Source of the DNA: Burkholderiales bacterium
GTDB taxonomy: Bacteria; Pseudomonadota; Gammaproteobacteria; Burkholderiales; Burkholderiaceae_C
Length of the DNA stretch: 36,744 nucleotides
Reading direction: 5' to 3'
NCBI GenBank assembly: GCA_025350145.1
Contig: JANXYH010000075.1
Coordinates: 1 to 36,744 of the forward strand
Numbering within the stretch: the first letter of the stretch is position 1; each line of letters starts with the position of its first letter. The position numbers and the translations under genes were made by a program. The notes beneath the pieces were generated by a model. It was not told the DNA's origin and did no database searches. It saw nothing but the letters and a program-made list of their open reading frames with translations. Of this stretch, positions 1 through 10,640 are shown in pieces.

Positions 1-786
1 GCCTGGGGGGCATCACCGAGCTTCAGGACGCGGGGCGGATTGCCCGGTTTCGGCGATTGCGGCCGAAGCCACGCCGCGCACCGGCAATCGGTTCGCTGCT
101 GGGGTCAGCGTCGGGTCTGTGGCTGCCGTGCCGTCAGTGCAATGCCGCTGCGGGCGGCCGTCCAGGGTCGCCACGCCTGGCCGGCATGGCGCGTGCGAAG
201 GGTGATCGGATGTCGGCGCCCACGCCGGGCGCATCGGCCACCGGCGCCTGGCCGCCATTGCGGTCCTGCGGCGCAGGCGGCAATCGCCGGCACAGCACGC
301 GCATCGGCTGGCCGCAGAGGCAGCGCCCAAGCCGGCCGTGTCGATGCCGATGCCGATGTCGCTGCCGCCGCTGACTGCGCCACCGCCGTCGCCGCCCGCC
401 CGGTGGCCGGATTGCGCCGACTCCGCAGTGGCCTGATTACGCCGGTCGCTGACACCCCGTTACCTCATGTCGTTTTCCACCCGCCGGATGGTCCGGTGGG
501 AGCACGAGGTGAACTGGTCGCGGTAGGCGCTTGCTGCCATCCCCCGCGCAGCAAGCGTTCCGAGAACCCGACCCTTGCGCCCTTGCTGGCGGCCTGCCGA
601 GGCAGGTTCAGGCTGCGGCGATGACGGTGGCAGCGGCGACGACGGTAGCGACGGCGGCAGCGCCGTCGGATTGGGCGCCGCTGCCGCTGGCCGGCCGCCA
701 GAGGTGGCGCCCGGCGCACGGCTTTGCGCTTGACCCGGGGGGCTGCGGTTGGCGGCGCGGACCGATCACTGACGCGATCAGCCGCC
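1..786. other. Region without a supportable gene
   Basis: No open frame here has a recognisable family motif, and the frames on both strands are Arg/Ala/Pro-rich, as expected from non-coding high-GC DNA. Two simple secondary structures are visible. One is a perfect 9-bp stem, 528-536 with 549-557, around a 12-nt loop. The other is a 6-bp stem CCTGCC/GGCAGG at 593-606 with a 2-nt loop. A further imperfect stem lies around 479-503 (CCGGA/TCCGG). They could belong to a structured RNA or be remnants of decayed sequence. I compared them mentally with cobalamin, FMN and TPP riboswitch cores and with SRP RNA and found no match. Confidence 0.4.
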
Positions 787-2094
787 TCAGGCCGCCACAG
801 CCGCCGGCAGTCGCCGCACCGCCCTGACGGTGGCGCTGCGCCAGGCCAGCAGGGCCAGCGCCGTGCCCAGCGTGGCGGCAAACCACAGCGGCGCGCGCAG
901 CCCCAGGTGCTCGCCCAGCCAGCCGCCCAGCAGGGCCCCGGGCAGGGCCGGCAGCAGGATGATCCAGCGCACGGTGGCGGTCATGCGGCCGAGCAGATGG
1001 GGTGGCGTCAGCGCCTGGCGGATCGCCAGGAAGTTGATGAAGACCAGCACCGTGCCCAGGCCCAGCAGCACCAGCATGGCGACAAAGGCCGGCACTGCCA
1101 AGGCGGCCGGCGGATCGACCGCGCCGGCCCACCAGGCCAGCGCGCAACTGGCCAGGCCCAGGCTCAGGCAGGGGCCAGGACCGATGCGCCGGCTGATGCG
1201 GTCACCGACGATGCCGCCCAGCACCGTGCCACCACCCATGGCGACATAGCACAGACCAATCGCCTGGGCGCTGAGCGCCAAGGTCCGGCTGGCCAGCAGG
1301 ATCTGCACCACCACCGCACAGTGGAAGCAGAGGTGCCAGACCGCCACCATCAGCGCCAGCGTCAGCAGCAGGCGCTGGCGCAGCACGAAGCCCAGGCCCT
1401 CGCGCAGCTCGCGGGCAAAGCGCCGCCCTGGCGCGACGCTGATGTGCTCGACCAGCACCAGCCCGCGCAACAGCCCCGCCGAGGCCAGCAACAGGGCGGA
1501 GACGACCAGCAGGGTCAGCGGCGCGCCCAGGCCACGCATCAGCATCCCGGCCAGGGCCGGCCCGGCGACCTCGGCGCTGGCCCCGGCCAGGGCGTTCTTG
1601 GCATGGGCCTGCACCAGTTGCGGACGGCCGACCACCTGCACCATCACGATCTGCGCGGCGCTGCCGGCGAAGGCATTGACCAGGCCGAGCACAAAGGCGA
1701 CCGCGTACAGCCAGGGCATGGCCAGCAGTCCCAGCGCCCAGGCCAGGGGCACGCTGGCCGCGGCCAGCGCCAGCGTCCATTCGCCGCCGACATAGATCGG
1801 CAGCTTGCGCACCCGGTCCAGCCAGACCCCGGCGGGCAGCGAGAACAAGGCCACCGGCAGCACCTCCAGGGCCGTCAGCCAGCCCATCTGGACAGGGCTG
1901 GCCTGCAGCAGCACCGCCGCCGCCAGTGGCAGGGCAAGCACCGCGATCTGCATGCCCAGGTTGCCGACCAGGGATGACAGCCAAATCCGGCGGAAGTCGG
2001 GCAGGCGCAGCAGGTCGTCGGGCGGCAAGGCCCAGCGGCGTGGCCGCAGGCGGGCTGCAGGCGCGGCTGCGGCGGGTGGCTGGTGTCGATCCAT
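787..2094 (-). CDS. MFS transporter, MFS_3 / EntS-like exporter family
   Basis: Predicted 435-residue inner-membrane transporter of the major facilitator superfamily. After a Pro/Ala-rich cytoplasmic N-terminus of about 35 residues the protein has around 12 hydrophobic helices. A motif-A-like loop (GVWLDR, residues about 89-94) lies between helices 2 and 3, and a related GDRISRRIG loop begins the second half. The pattern resembles the MFS_3 family, which includes the enterobactin exporter EntS and many drug or metabolite exporters. The substrate cannot be told from sequence. It lies 60 bp downstream of argJ on the same strand and is probably the last gene of the secA-argJ transcript, although a functional link to arginine synthesis is not implied. 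Confidence 0.85.
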   Translation of the reverse strand: MDRHQPPAAAAPAARLRPRRWALPPDDLLRLPDFRRIWLSSLVGNLGMQIAVLALPLAAAVLLQASPVQMGWLTALEVLPVALFSLPAGVWLDRVRKLPIYVGGEWTLALAAASVPLAWALGLLAMPWLYAVAFVLGLVNAFAGSAAQIVMVQVVGRPQLVQAHAKNALAGASAEVAGPALAGMLMRGLGAPLTLLVVSALLLASAGLLRGLVLVEHISVAPGRRFARELREGLGFVLRQRLLLTLALMVAVWHLCFHCAVVVQILLASRTLALSAQAIGLCYVAMGGGTVLGGIVGDRISRRIGPGPCLSLGLASCALAWWAGAVDPPAALAVPAFVAMLVLLGLGTVLVFINFLAIRQALTPPHLLGRMTATVRWIILLPALPGALLGGWLGEHLGLRAPLWFAATLGTALALLAWRSATVRAVRRLPAAVAA

Positions 2095-2154
2095 GGTCGC
2101 GGTCTGCGGCGACCCACAGGGCCGGCGGGGCCGGCAGGGCAGGTCTTTGGAGCC

Positions 2155-3399
2155 TCAGCTCCGGTAGTCGGCGTTGATGCTGACGTAGTCGTGCGACAGG
2201 TCGCAGGTCCAGACCGTGGTGCTGGACTGGCCGCGGTGCAGGTCGACCCTGACCGTGATCTCGGCCTGCTGCATCACCCGCTGGCCGTCGGCCTCTTGGT
2301 AGTCCGGGTGGCGGCCACCCTGACGGGCGACATGGACCTCGTCGAGGAACAGGTCGATCAGGGTCTGGTCGAGGTCGGCGATGCCGGCGTAGCCGACCGC
2401 CGCCAGGATCCGGCCGAGGTTGGGGTCGCTGGCGAAGAAGGCGGTCTTGACCAGGGGCGAATGGGCAATCGCATAGGCCACCTGTTGGCATTCGGCGGGT
2501 GTGGCCCCGCCGTCGACCTGGACGGTGATGAACTTGGTTGCGCCCTCGCCGTCGCGCACGATCGCCTGGGCCAGCCAGCGCGCGACCTCAAGCACCGCCG
2601 CGCCCAGGGCCTGGCCGGCGGCCGAGGCCAGCGAGGTGATCGTGGCGTGGCCGGCCTGTTGGGTGGCGATCAGCACGAAGGCGTCGTTGGTCGAGGTGTC
2701 GCCGTCGATGGTGATGCGGTTGAAGCTGGCGTCGGCCGCCTGCCTCACCAGCGCCTGCAACACCTCGGGCGCCACCGCCGCATCGGTGGCGACATAGCCG
2801 AGCATGGTCGCCATGTTCGGCCGGATCATCCCTGCACCCTTGGCGATGCCGGTGAGAGTGACGGTTTGGCCGTCGATCTGGATTTGCCGCGACACCGCCT
2901 TGGGCAGGGTGTCGGTGGTCATGATGCCCTCGGCCGCCGCCTCCCAGGCGTCGGCCCGGCGCGCGCCCAGCAGCGCCGGCAGGGCAGCGGCGATGCGCTC
3001 TATTGGCAGGGTCTCCATGATCACGCCGGTGGAGAACGGCAGCACCTGCTCGGGCGCGATGCCCAGCGCCTGGGCCGCCATCGCACAACTGGCGCGGGCG
3101 CGCAGCAGGCCGTCGGCACCGGTGCCGGCGTTGGCGTTGCCGGTGTTGATCAGCAAGGCGCGGATGCCGCCCGAGCCGGCGTTGGCGCTGGCCGCCAGGT
3201 GCTCGCGGCAGACCTGCACCGGCGCGGCGCAGAAGCGGTTGCGGGTAAACACCCCGGCGACCAGGCTGCCGGCGGCCAGGTCCAGCAGCACCAGGTCGCG
3301 GCGCTGGGCGCGGCGGATGCCGGCCATGGCCACGCCGATCTCGACGCCCGGCACCGGCAGCAGGTCCTGCGCCAGCGGGCGCTGAAGGTTCACGGGCAT
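2155..3399 (-). CDS. argJ: Bifunctional glutamate N-acetyltransferase / amino-acid acetyltransferase ArgJ
   Basis: ArgJ transfers the acetyl group of N-acetylornithine to glutamate (step 5 of the acetyl cycle of arginine synthesis); many bacterial ArgJ also use acetyl-CoA (step 1). The 414-residue length is typical. The self-cleavage site is visible: [13 protein letters not shown] ends at residue 200, and Thr198 in MATML should be the N-terminal nucleophile of the beta chain after autoproteolysis. The oxyanion-hole region (PFSTGVIME, about 121-129) and the [11 protein letters not shown] segment (84-94) are also conserved. It follows secA by 77 bp, an arrangement common in Burkholderiales. Whether it is mono- or bifunctional cannot be decided from sequence alone. 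Confidence 0.96.
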   Translation of the reverse strand: MPVNLQRPLAQDLLPVPGVEIGVAMAGIRRAQRRDLVLLDLAAGSLVAGVFTRNRFCAAPVQVCREHLAASANAGSGGIRALLINTGNANAGTGADGLLRARASCAMAAQALGIAPEQVLPFSTGVIMETLPIERIAAALPALLGARRADAWEAAAEGIMTTDTLPKAVSRQIQIDGQTVTLTGIAKGAGMIRPNMATMLGYVATDAAVAPEVLQALVRQAADASFNRITIDGDTSTNDAFVLIATQQAGHATITSLASAAGQALGAAVLEVARWLAQAIVRDGEGATKFITVQVDGGATPAECQQVAYAIAHSPLVKTAFFASDPNLGRILAAVGYAGIADLDQTLIDLFLDEVHVARQGGRHPDYQEADGQRVMQQAEITVRVDLHRGQSSTTVWTCDLSHDYVSINADYRS

Positions 3400-3476
3400 G
3401 GCGGTCGGGCTCTGTTCAAGCGGTGGAGAGGGTGCAATTTCTTGGCGCAGCGCCTGGACCGGGGCGGCGGCCGGTG

Positions 3477-6242
<2,766 letters not shown>

Positions 6243-6316
6243 GCGGCGTGGTGGCGGATTGGGGCCGAAAGGTGGACGGTGCGCTGGCAGTGCTGGGGTG
6301 GCGCGGCGCGGCTCAA

Positions 6317-6352
6317 GTCAAGGCCGGCCACAGCCGCACGACCGGCCTTGAC
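6317..6352. repeat. Perfect 11-bp inverted repeat in the secA/dciA divergent region
   Basis: GTCAAGGCCGG at 6317-6327 is matched exactly by its reverse complement at 6342-6352, separated by 14 nt. It lies 75 bp upstream of the secA start, in the presumed secA 5' untranslated region. No T-run follows on either side, so it does not look like a simple terminator. It could be an operator or a leader hairpin. Confidence 0.6.
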
Positions 6353-6431
6353 GGGACGCGCCAGTTGTGGGGCGCCGGGCTGCTCTGCAAGCCCTCACGC
6401 GGGCGCGCTGCGCCACGCGGAAAAACCGTGC

Positions 6432-6440
6432 AGTCTAGCA
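6432..6440 (-). promoter_or_regulatory. Candidate extended -10 promoter for secA
   Basis: On the minus strand this reads TGCTAGACT, a TGn extension followed by TAGACT (4 of 6 matches to the sigma-70 -10 box). It sits about 190 bp upstream of the secA ATG in an otherwise GC-rich gap. No convincing -35 hexamer is present. The site also lies about 80 bp upstream of the divergent DUF721 gene. This is a pattern-based guess. Confidence 0.3.
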
Positions 6441-6516
6441 TTCGGGTTTGCCCGCCTCAGCCTGCGCGCCAGCACCCCAGCAGCGGCGCTTTGCGCGCTC
6501 TTGGATACTCCCGGGC

Positions 6517-6864
6517 ATGGCCACCCGGCGAACCACCTACCGCCCACCCCAGGCAGCGTCGCAGGCGCCCTCGGTGCCTATCCGCCAGGCCCTGGGCGAG
6601 AGCGAGCCGCTGGTCCGCCTGGCGCAGCGGCTGCGTGACTCGCAGGCCCGGCTGGCGGCACTGAACCCGGCCTTGCCGGCGACGCTGGCCGCGCAGGTCC
6701 AGGCCGGCCCGCTCGACGACGAGCGCTGGACGCTGTTGGCCACCAACCCGGCGGTCGCCGCCAAGCTGCGCCAATTGCTGCCGCTGCTGACCCAGACCTT
6801 GACCGAGCAGGGCTGGCCGGCGCGCACGCTCAAGGTCAAGGTGCTGGGCGCGGCGCGGCGCTGA
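6517..6864 (+). CDS. DUF721 / DciA-like protein
   Basis: A 115-residue protein resembling the DUF721 (DciA) family, which in many bacteria lacking DnaC/DnaI helps load the DnaB replicative helicase. After a basic, Pro-rich N-terminus of about 25 residues, it has the expected short domain: an alpha-helical part (LVRLAQRLRDSQARLAALNP), then a segment ending LWTLLATNPAVAAKLRQLLP-like, where a residue set NPAVAAKLRQ is typical. The C-terminus KVKVLG is also typical. The ATG at 6517 is chosen because upstream in-frame sequence is intergenic in character. Divergence from secA matches the usual betaproteobacterial neighbourhood. Family assignment rests on context as well as sequence. Confidence 0.7.
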   Translation: MATRRTTYRPPQAASQAPSVPIRQALGESEPLVRLAQRLRDSQARLAALNPALPATLAAQVQAGPLDDERWTLLATNPAVAAKLRQLLPLLTQTLTEQGWPARTLKVKVLGAARR

Positions 6865-7004
6865 GCACCCCAGGCTCGGGCGCAATCGCGCTGCCGGCTT
6901 GGGCCGGGCACCTCGGCCGCAGCCAGAATGCAGGCCGTCCGACCGTGCCGACTGCCGCCAGGGGCAGCGCCCACACCCAACCCACCTCGCCGGGAACATC
7001 AGCC

Positions 7005-8171
7005 ATGCATTTCGCCCTGACCGACGAGCAGACCGCGATCGGCGACGCGGTCCAGGCGCTCTGCCAACCGTTCAACGACGACTATTGGCTGCGCAAGGAC
7101 AGCGAGGGCGGATTCCCCGAGGATTTCTACCGCGCGATGGCTGACGCCGGCTGGCTCGGCATCGCCATGCCGGTGGACCAGGGCGGCGCCGGGCTGGGCA
7201 TCGCCGAGGCGGCGCTGATGATGCAGACGGTGTCGGCTTCGGGTGCCGGCATGTCGGGCGCCTCGGCCATCCACATGAACGTCTTCGGCCTGCACCCGGT
7301 GGTGGTGCACGGCAGCCAGGCGCAGAAAGCCCGCTGGCTGCCGCCCATCATCCGCGGCGAGCACAAGGCCTGCTTCGGCGTGACCGAGCCCGACACCGGG
7401 CTCAACACGCTCAAGCTGAAGACCTTCGCCAGGCGGGTCGGCGACCGCTATATCGTCAATGGCCAGAAGGTCTGGATCTCCACCGCCCAGGTGGCGCACA
7501 AGATCATGCTGCTGGCGCGGACCACGCCAATCGACCAGGTCAGTGCGCCGACCCAGGGCCTGAGCCTGTTCTACACCGACCTGGACCGGCGCAAGGTCGA
7601 GGTGCGCGAGATCGAGAAGATGGGCCGCAAGGCGGTCGACTCCAACCAGCTCTTCATCGATGGCCTGGAGATCCCCATCGAGGACCGGGTCGGCGAGGAG
7701 GGCCGCGGCTTCGACTACATCCTGCACAGCCTGAACCCCGAGCGGGTGCTGCTGGCGGCCGAAGCCACCGGGCTGGGCCGGGTGGCGCTGCAACGCGCCG
7801 CCGCCTATGCCGGCGAACGGATCGTCTTTGACCGGCCAATCGGCAAGAACCAGGGCGTGCAGCACCCGCTGGCGCAGCGCTGGATCGAGCTCGAAGCCGG
7901 CACCCTGCTCTACCAGCGCGCGGCTTGGCGCTACGACCAAGGGCTGCCCTGCGGGGCGGAGGCCAACGCGGCGAAGTACTTTTGCGCCGAGGCCGGCTTC
8001 AAGGCCTGCGAGACCGCCGTCTTGACCCATGGTGGCTTCGGCTACGCCAAGGCCTACCACGTCGAGCGCTACCTGCGCGAGGCAATGCTGCCGCGCATCG
8101 CCCCGGTCTCGCCGCAACTGATCCTGTGCTTCATCGCCGAGAAAGTGCTGGGGCTGCCAAAGTCGTATTGA
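7005..8171 (+). CDS. Acyl-CoA dehydrogenase family flavoprotein
   Basis: Predicted 388-residue FAD-dependent enzyme that introduces an alpha-beta double bond into an acyl-CoA. The family fold is visible: helical N-domain (MHFALTDEQ start), the flavin-contacting strand segment CFGVTEPDTG (123-132) and KVWISTA (155-161), and the C-terminal helical domain with HGGFGYAKAYHVERYLRE. The usual C-terminal YEGT catalytic segment of medium-chain enzymes is absent (IAPVSPQ occupies that region). A glutamate at residue 246 (LNPERVLLA) aligns with the alternative catalytic base seen in isovaleryl- and long-chain-type enzymes. The substrate is therefore unresolved. The ATG at 7005 is preferred over one 60 bp upstream because homologues begin there. 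Confidence 0.9.
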   Translation: MHFALTDEQTAIGDAVQALCQPFNDDYWLRKDSEGGFPEDFYRAMADAGWLGIAMPVDQGGAGLGIAEAALMMQTVSASGAGMSGASAIHMNVFGLHPVVVHGSQAQKARWLPPIIRGEHKACFGVTEPDTGLNTLKLKTFARRVGDRYIVNGQKVWISTAQVAHKIMLLARTTPIDQVSAPTQGLSLFYTDLDRRKVEVREIEKMGRKAVDSNQLFIDGLEIPIEDRVGEEGRGFDYILHSLNPERVLLAAEATGLGRVALQRAAAYAGERIVFDRPIGKNQGVQHPLAQRWIELEAGTLLYQRAAWRYDQGLPCGAEANAAKYFCAEAGFKACETAVLTHGGFGYAKAYHVERYLREAMLPRIAPVSPQLILCFIAEKVLGLPKSY

Positions 8172-8218
8172 TGGCGCACTGCGCGGCGGCCGTGGGCCAT
8201 CGCCCGCGACCCTGGCGC

Positions 8219-9013
8219 TCAATCGCCCAGCACGAAATCGACCATCAGATCGCGCACCCGCAGGAACATGTCGGCGCCGGTGGCGGTGCCGCAACCGATG
8301 GCGCGGGCAGCCGCAACCAGGGGTGTGATCGCTGGCGCCGTGACCACGCAGCCGACGAACATCGCCGGCCTCAGCCTGGCCACGTCGATCGGCAGCGGGT
8401 CGCCCGGCCGCATGCCCATCGGCGTGGCATTGACGACGACCGCGCAGCCGCTGGGGTCGGCCGGGCCGGCAACCACCGGGCATCGCCCCAGGCCGGCCAG
8501 GCGCTCGACCAACCGGCCGCAGCGCCTGCTGTCCTCGTCCTGGATCACCAGTTGCGCGGCACCGGCTTGGACCAGGGCGTGGGCGATGGCCGAGCCGGCC
8601 CCGCCGGCGCCGACCAGCAGGCAGCGCTGGCCGGCGATCGCGCAGCCCAAGTCGCGCAGGGCGGCGACGAAACCCAAGCCGTCGAACATGTCGCCATGCC
8701 AACTGCCGTCGGGGTTGCGGCGCAGGGTGTTGACGGCACCCAAAAAGGCGGCCCGCTCGGAGCTGCTGCGGCACAGCCCAAAGCAGGCGAACTTGTGCGG
8801 CACGGTGACGATGATGGCGTCGACGTTCCTGGCCAAGCTGACGCCGTGCAGCCACTGCGCCAGATCGTGCGGCGCGACATGCGCAGGCAAAACCAGGGCG
8901 TCGTGGCCGTGCTGGCGCAACGCCTGGGTCATGCCGGCCGGCGATTGGACCTGGGCGATCGGGTCGCCGACGATGAAATGCACGCGGCTGGCGCCGCTGG
9001 GCAAGTGGTTCAC
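8219..9013 (-). CDS. Shikimate dehydrogenase-family protein (AroE paralogue)
   Basis: NAD(P)-dependent oxidoreductase of the AroE/YdiB/quinate dehydrogenase family, 264 residues from a GTG start at 9013. An ATG at 9139 would add a 42-residue tail that does not look like the family, and the added segment overlaps a possible island junction. The catalytic Lys is kept (VTVPHK, Lys74), as is the catalytic Asp (Asp111 in GDMFDGLGF), and the dinucleotide loop GAGGAGSA is at 135-142. However, the shikimate-contacting HSxSP motif is QVQSP and the usual NTD is MFD. I therefore infer a paralogue acting on a related hydroxylated acid rather than the biosynthetic AroE. It lies convergent with and 47 bp from the acyl-CoA dehydrogenase gene. 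Confidence 0.8.
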   Translation of the reverse strand: MNHLPSGASRVHFIVGDPIAQVQSPAGMTQALRQHGHDALVLPAHVAPHDLAQWLHGVSLARNVDAIIVTVPHKFACFGLCRSSSERAAFLGAVNTLRRNPDGSWHGDMFDGLGFVAALRDLGCAIAGQRCLLVGAGGAGSAIAHALVQAGAAQLVIQDEDSRRCGRLVERLAGLGRCPVVAGPADPSGCAVVVNATPMGMRPGDPLPIDVARLRPAMFVGCVVTAPAITPLVAAARAIGCGTATGADMFLRVRDLMVDFVLGD

Positions 9014-9047
9014 GCTGCTGGGCCCGGGCGCTGGGCCAGAGCCGGGG

Positions 9048-9061
9048 TGGTGCCGACTATC
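9048..9061 (+). repeat. Possible att site: 14-bp copy of the tRNA-Thr 3' end
   Basis: TGGTGCCGACTATC is identical, in the same orientation, to 20051-20064, which is the 3'-terminal 14 nt of tRNA-Thr (including the CCA) read on the opposite strand. Beyond 14 nt the two sequences diverge. A direct-orientation copy of a tRNA 3' end at the far side of accessory DNA is the classical signature of site-specific integration, but 14 bp is short and no integrase gene is present. Confidence 0.35.
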
Positions 9062-9210
9062 GCCTGAATCCGTGACCTGAAACTGCTCGATCAAGGCAGT
9101 CCGATCCCCCTTCAGCCGCAAACCCGCCAGAGAACCCATACCCGTCGTGAGCGGCTAACGGTCAAGTCCCGCCAGGCCGAACCGGCTCTCGATCACCCGA
9201 AACGGAATAC

Positions 9211-9423
9211 TTAGGCGTCAACGCTCACGAGCTCGCCACTGGAGTGCGCGCTCGGCACCTGCTGACCCTGTGCCTTTAGGTCTTCGATGTGAAGCTCAAT
9301 GGCCTCTTGAATGAGCGCAGCCACTTCGTCCCTCGTCTCGCCGACCGCGACGCACCCCGGCAGATCGGGGACGTACGCGCCGAAGCTGGTTGGCCCTTGT
9401 TCGATGACGACGAGATAGTGCAT
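9211..9423 (-). CDS. hicB: HicB-family antitoxin
   Basis: Short antitoxin (70 residues from the ATG at 9423) that should bind and neutralise the mRNA interferase HicA and repress the operon. The partial RNase H-like fold signature is clear: MHYLVVIEQG, then GAYVPDLPGCVAVGET and an EAIELHIEDL helix. A GTG at 9435 would overlap the hicA stop codon and add four residues; the ATG fits the family better. There is no obvious C-terminal DNA-binding domain in this short form. It is the second gene of a hicA-hicB pair, 8 bp after hicA. Confidence 0.9.
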   Translation of the reverse strand: MHYLVVIEQGPTSFGAYVPDLPGCVAVGETRDEVAALIQEAIELHIEDLKAQGQQVPSAHSSGELVSVDA

Positions 9424-9431
9424 GGACGCCC

Positions 9432-9626
9432 TCACTTCTTCAGTCCTGCTTGCTTCAGGATGCTGCTCAGAGTACCACCCGGGACATCCACGCTTGGCTT
9501 CCCCGCAACGGTGACCGTGCCAGTTTTTGAGGCGTGGCGGTACTGGCGGTGACTGCCCTTCTGGCGGACCTGGTACCAGCCATCTGCCTCCAGCCTGGCG
9601 ATGAGATCTTGAACTTTCGTTGGCAT
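9432..9626 (-). CDS. hicA: HicA-family mRNA interferase toxin
   Basis: A 64-residue double-stranded-RNA-binding-like toxin that cleaves mRNA and blocks translation when free of HicB. The sequence has the family pattern: LIARLEADGW, then KGSHRQYRH with the catalytic His, a glycine/valine strand (TVTVAG) and a C-terminal GTLSSILKQAGL helix. Length and order (toxin first) are normal. The DNA here is visibly richer in A/T than the neighbouring housekeeping genes, consistent with horizontal acquisition. Confidence 0.92.
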   Translation of the reverse strand: MPTKVQDLIARLEADGWYQVRQKGSHRQYRHASKTGTVTVAGKPSVDVPGGTLSSILKQAGLKK

Positions 9627-9762
9627 GGATCGTTCACGCTACTCCGCAGGCTCTGGTCAGGCGCTGCGCGTTGCGTGCTCGCCCTACGCTCTGCGTTCCG
9701 CTTTCGAGAAGGCGCGCTTGCCCTACGAGAGAAGATGGCGAGCCCACTCACCTGTGTGCTAC

Positions 9763-10134
9763 CTAACTGGCTTCACCGGGCGAGTGCTTTTGGAGCCAAT
9801 TCTTCAACGCACCATCGACTCTCGTTTGCCAGCCTTGCCCTGTTGACTTGAACGCGTCGAGAACCTCAGGCGAGAGGCGGATGTTGATGGCGACCTTCGG
9901 CGGGCGCTTTCCAAGACCTCGTTGTCCAGGCTTTCGGCGAGCCGCCAGCGCCGCTGTAACAGCGGCCACGCCACCGCCTTTGGTGACAACGGCGCCATTC
10001 CAGAAATCGGCTACCGACAGGGCGTCGTTCGGGTTGTACGGCGTGTTCGCGTCCGTCACGGCGTCAGGGGCTGCCGCGATGGCTTGTTGAACCTGCTCAG
10101 AGGTCAGCTTGCGAGAAGTAGTGGTTCGCTTCAT
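9763..10134 (-). CDS. brnA: BrnA-family antitoxin
   Basis: A 123-residue antitoxin and autorepressor that should neutralise BrnT. The N-terminal half includes an acidic/Asn-rich stretch (TPYNPNDALSVADFWNGA) typical of BrnA. The C-terminal part is a ribbon-helix-helix-like DNA-binding segment (VAINIRLSPEVLDAFKSTG, then WQTRVDGALKNWL). The ATG at 10134 gives the expected N-terminus MKRTTTSRKLT and places the start inside the end of brnT, with a 38-bp overlap. The overlap suggests translational coupling. Confidence 0.88.
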   Translation of the reverse strand: MKRTTTSRKLTSEQVQQAIAAAPDAVTDANTPYNPNDALSVADFWNGAVVTKGGGVAAVTAALAARRKPGQRGLGKRPPKVAINIRLSPEVLDAFKSTGQGWQTRVDGALKNWLQKHSPGEAS

Positions 10135-10369
10135 GTTTCGTCGCCTTGCGCAAAGAGATGACGTGCAGGTTGCCATCCCGGTCTGTGTAGGTCATGTGGA
10201 CCACGCGCCCGCCCAGCAGGCCCAGAAGATTGATCCTCATCTCGCCATATGCGACGCGATCATCTTCTTGCGTGAGGACTGGCCCGTCGAATACGGCGTC
10301 ACAACCGGCAAAGTCGAGCTTGTGGTCTTTGAGGTTGAGGCGGCGCTTCGGTTCGTCCCAAGTCAACAT
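10097..10369 (-). CDS. brnT: BrnT-family ribonuclease toxin
   Basis: A 90-residue RelE-fold ribonuclease toxin of the BrnT family (formerly DUF497). Diagnostic features are the N-terminal WDEPKRRLNLKDHKLDF segment, DRVAYGEMRINLLGLLGGRVVHMTYTDRDG in the core, and RKATKHEANHYF at the end, where the Arg/Lys and His residues are the catalytic ones in the family. The ATG at 10369 starts MLTWDEPK, as in homologues. It is the first gene of a brnT-brnA operon pointing the same way as hicAB. Confidence 0.92.
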   Translation of the reverse strand: MLTWDEPKRRLNLKDHKLDFAGCDAVFDGPVLTQEDDRVAYGEMRINLLGLLGGRVVHMTYTDRDGNLHVISLRKATKHEANHYFSQADL

Positions 10370-10430
10370 GCGCTTAGTGTATCCACAAAAAGCAGAGGTG
10401 TGATGGCGATGTCTTTTGCGAAGCCTATTC

Positions 10431-10607
10431 CTGTCGCGGCAGGTGTTTTGGCTGTCGCTGCCATGGCTGGATGCCATCGATCTGCAGCATCGCAAGGCAG
10501 GACTGTCGGTGCTGCTGCATGTGGCCAAACTGCGGTCTGTGCTTGAGGGCGGGCAGGTGGTGCTGGCACAACTTAAGCATCCGCAGACCACGCCCTTGCG
10601 ACGCTGA
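10431..10607 (+). pseudogene. Possible degenerate STAS-domain fragment
   Basis: The plus-strand frame ending at the TGA at 10605-10607 reads WLSLPWLDAID, then LSVLLHVAKL, then GGQVVLAQLK. That order recalls the beta-strand/helix core of anti-anti-sigma STAS domains (strand, Asp-rich turn, helix, Gly-Gly, strand). There is no plausible N-terminal half and no ribosome-binding site. It is most likely a decayed gene end, or a chance resemblance. Confidence 0.2.
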
Positions 10608-10640
10608 TCGCGGCGTGCTGAGATGGCTTTGTGTGGCGAC

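Noticed and set aside
1-786. Riboswitch or known structured RNA (cobalamin, FMN, TPP, SRP RNA)
   Set aside because: Hairpins are present but none of the conserved core sequences of these classes could be found.
9014-9139. N-terminal extension of the AroE-family protein to the ATG at 9139
   Set aside because: The added 42 residues are unlike the family. The GTG at 9013 gives a normal length and the extension would cover the possible att repeat.
9627-9762. Small ORF or transposase remnant between brnA and hicA
   Set aside because: Only 136 bp; short frames there show no motif and no ribosome-binding site.
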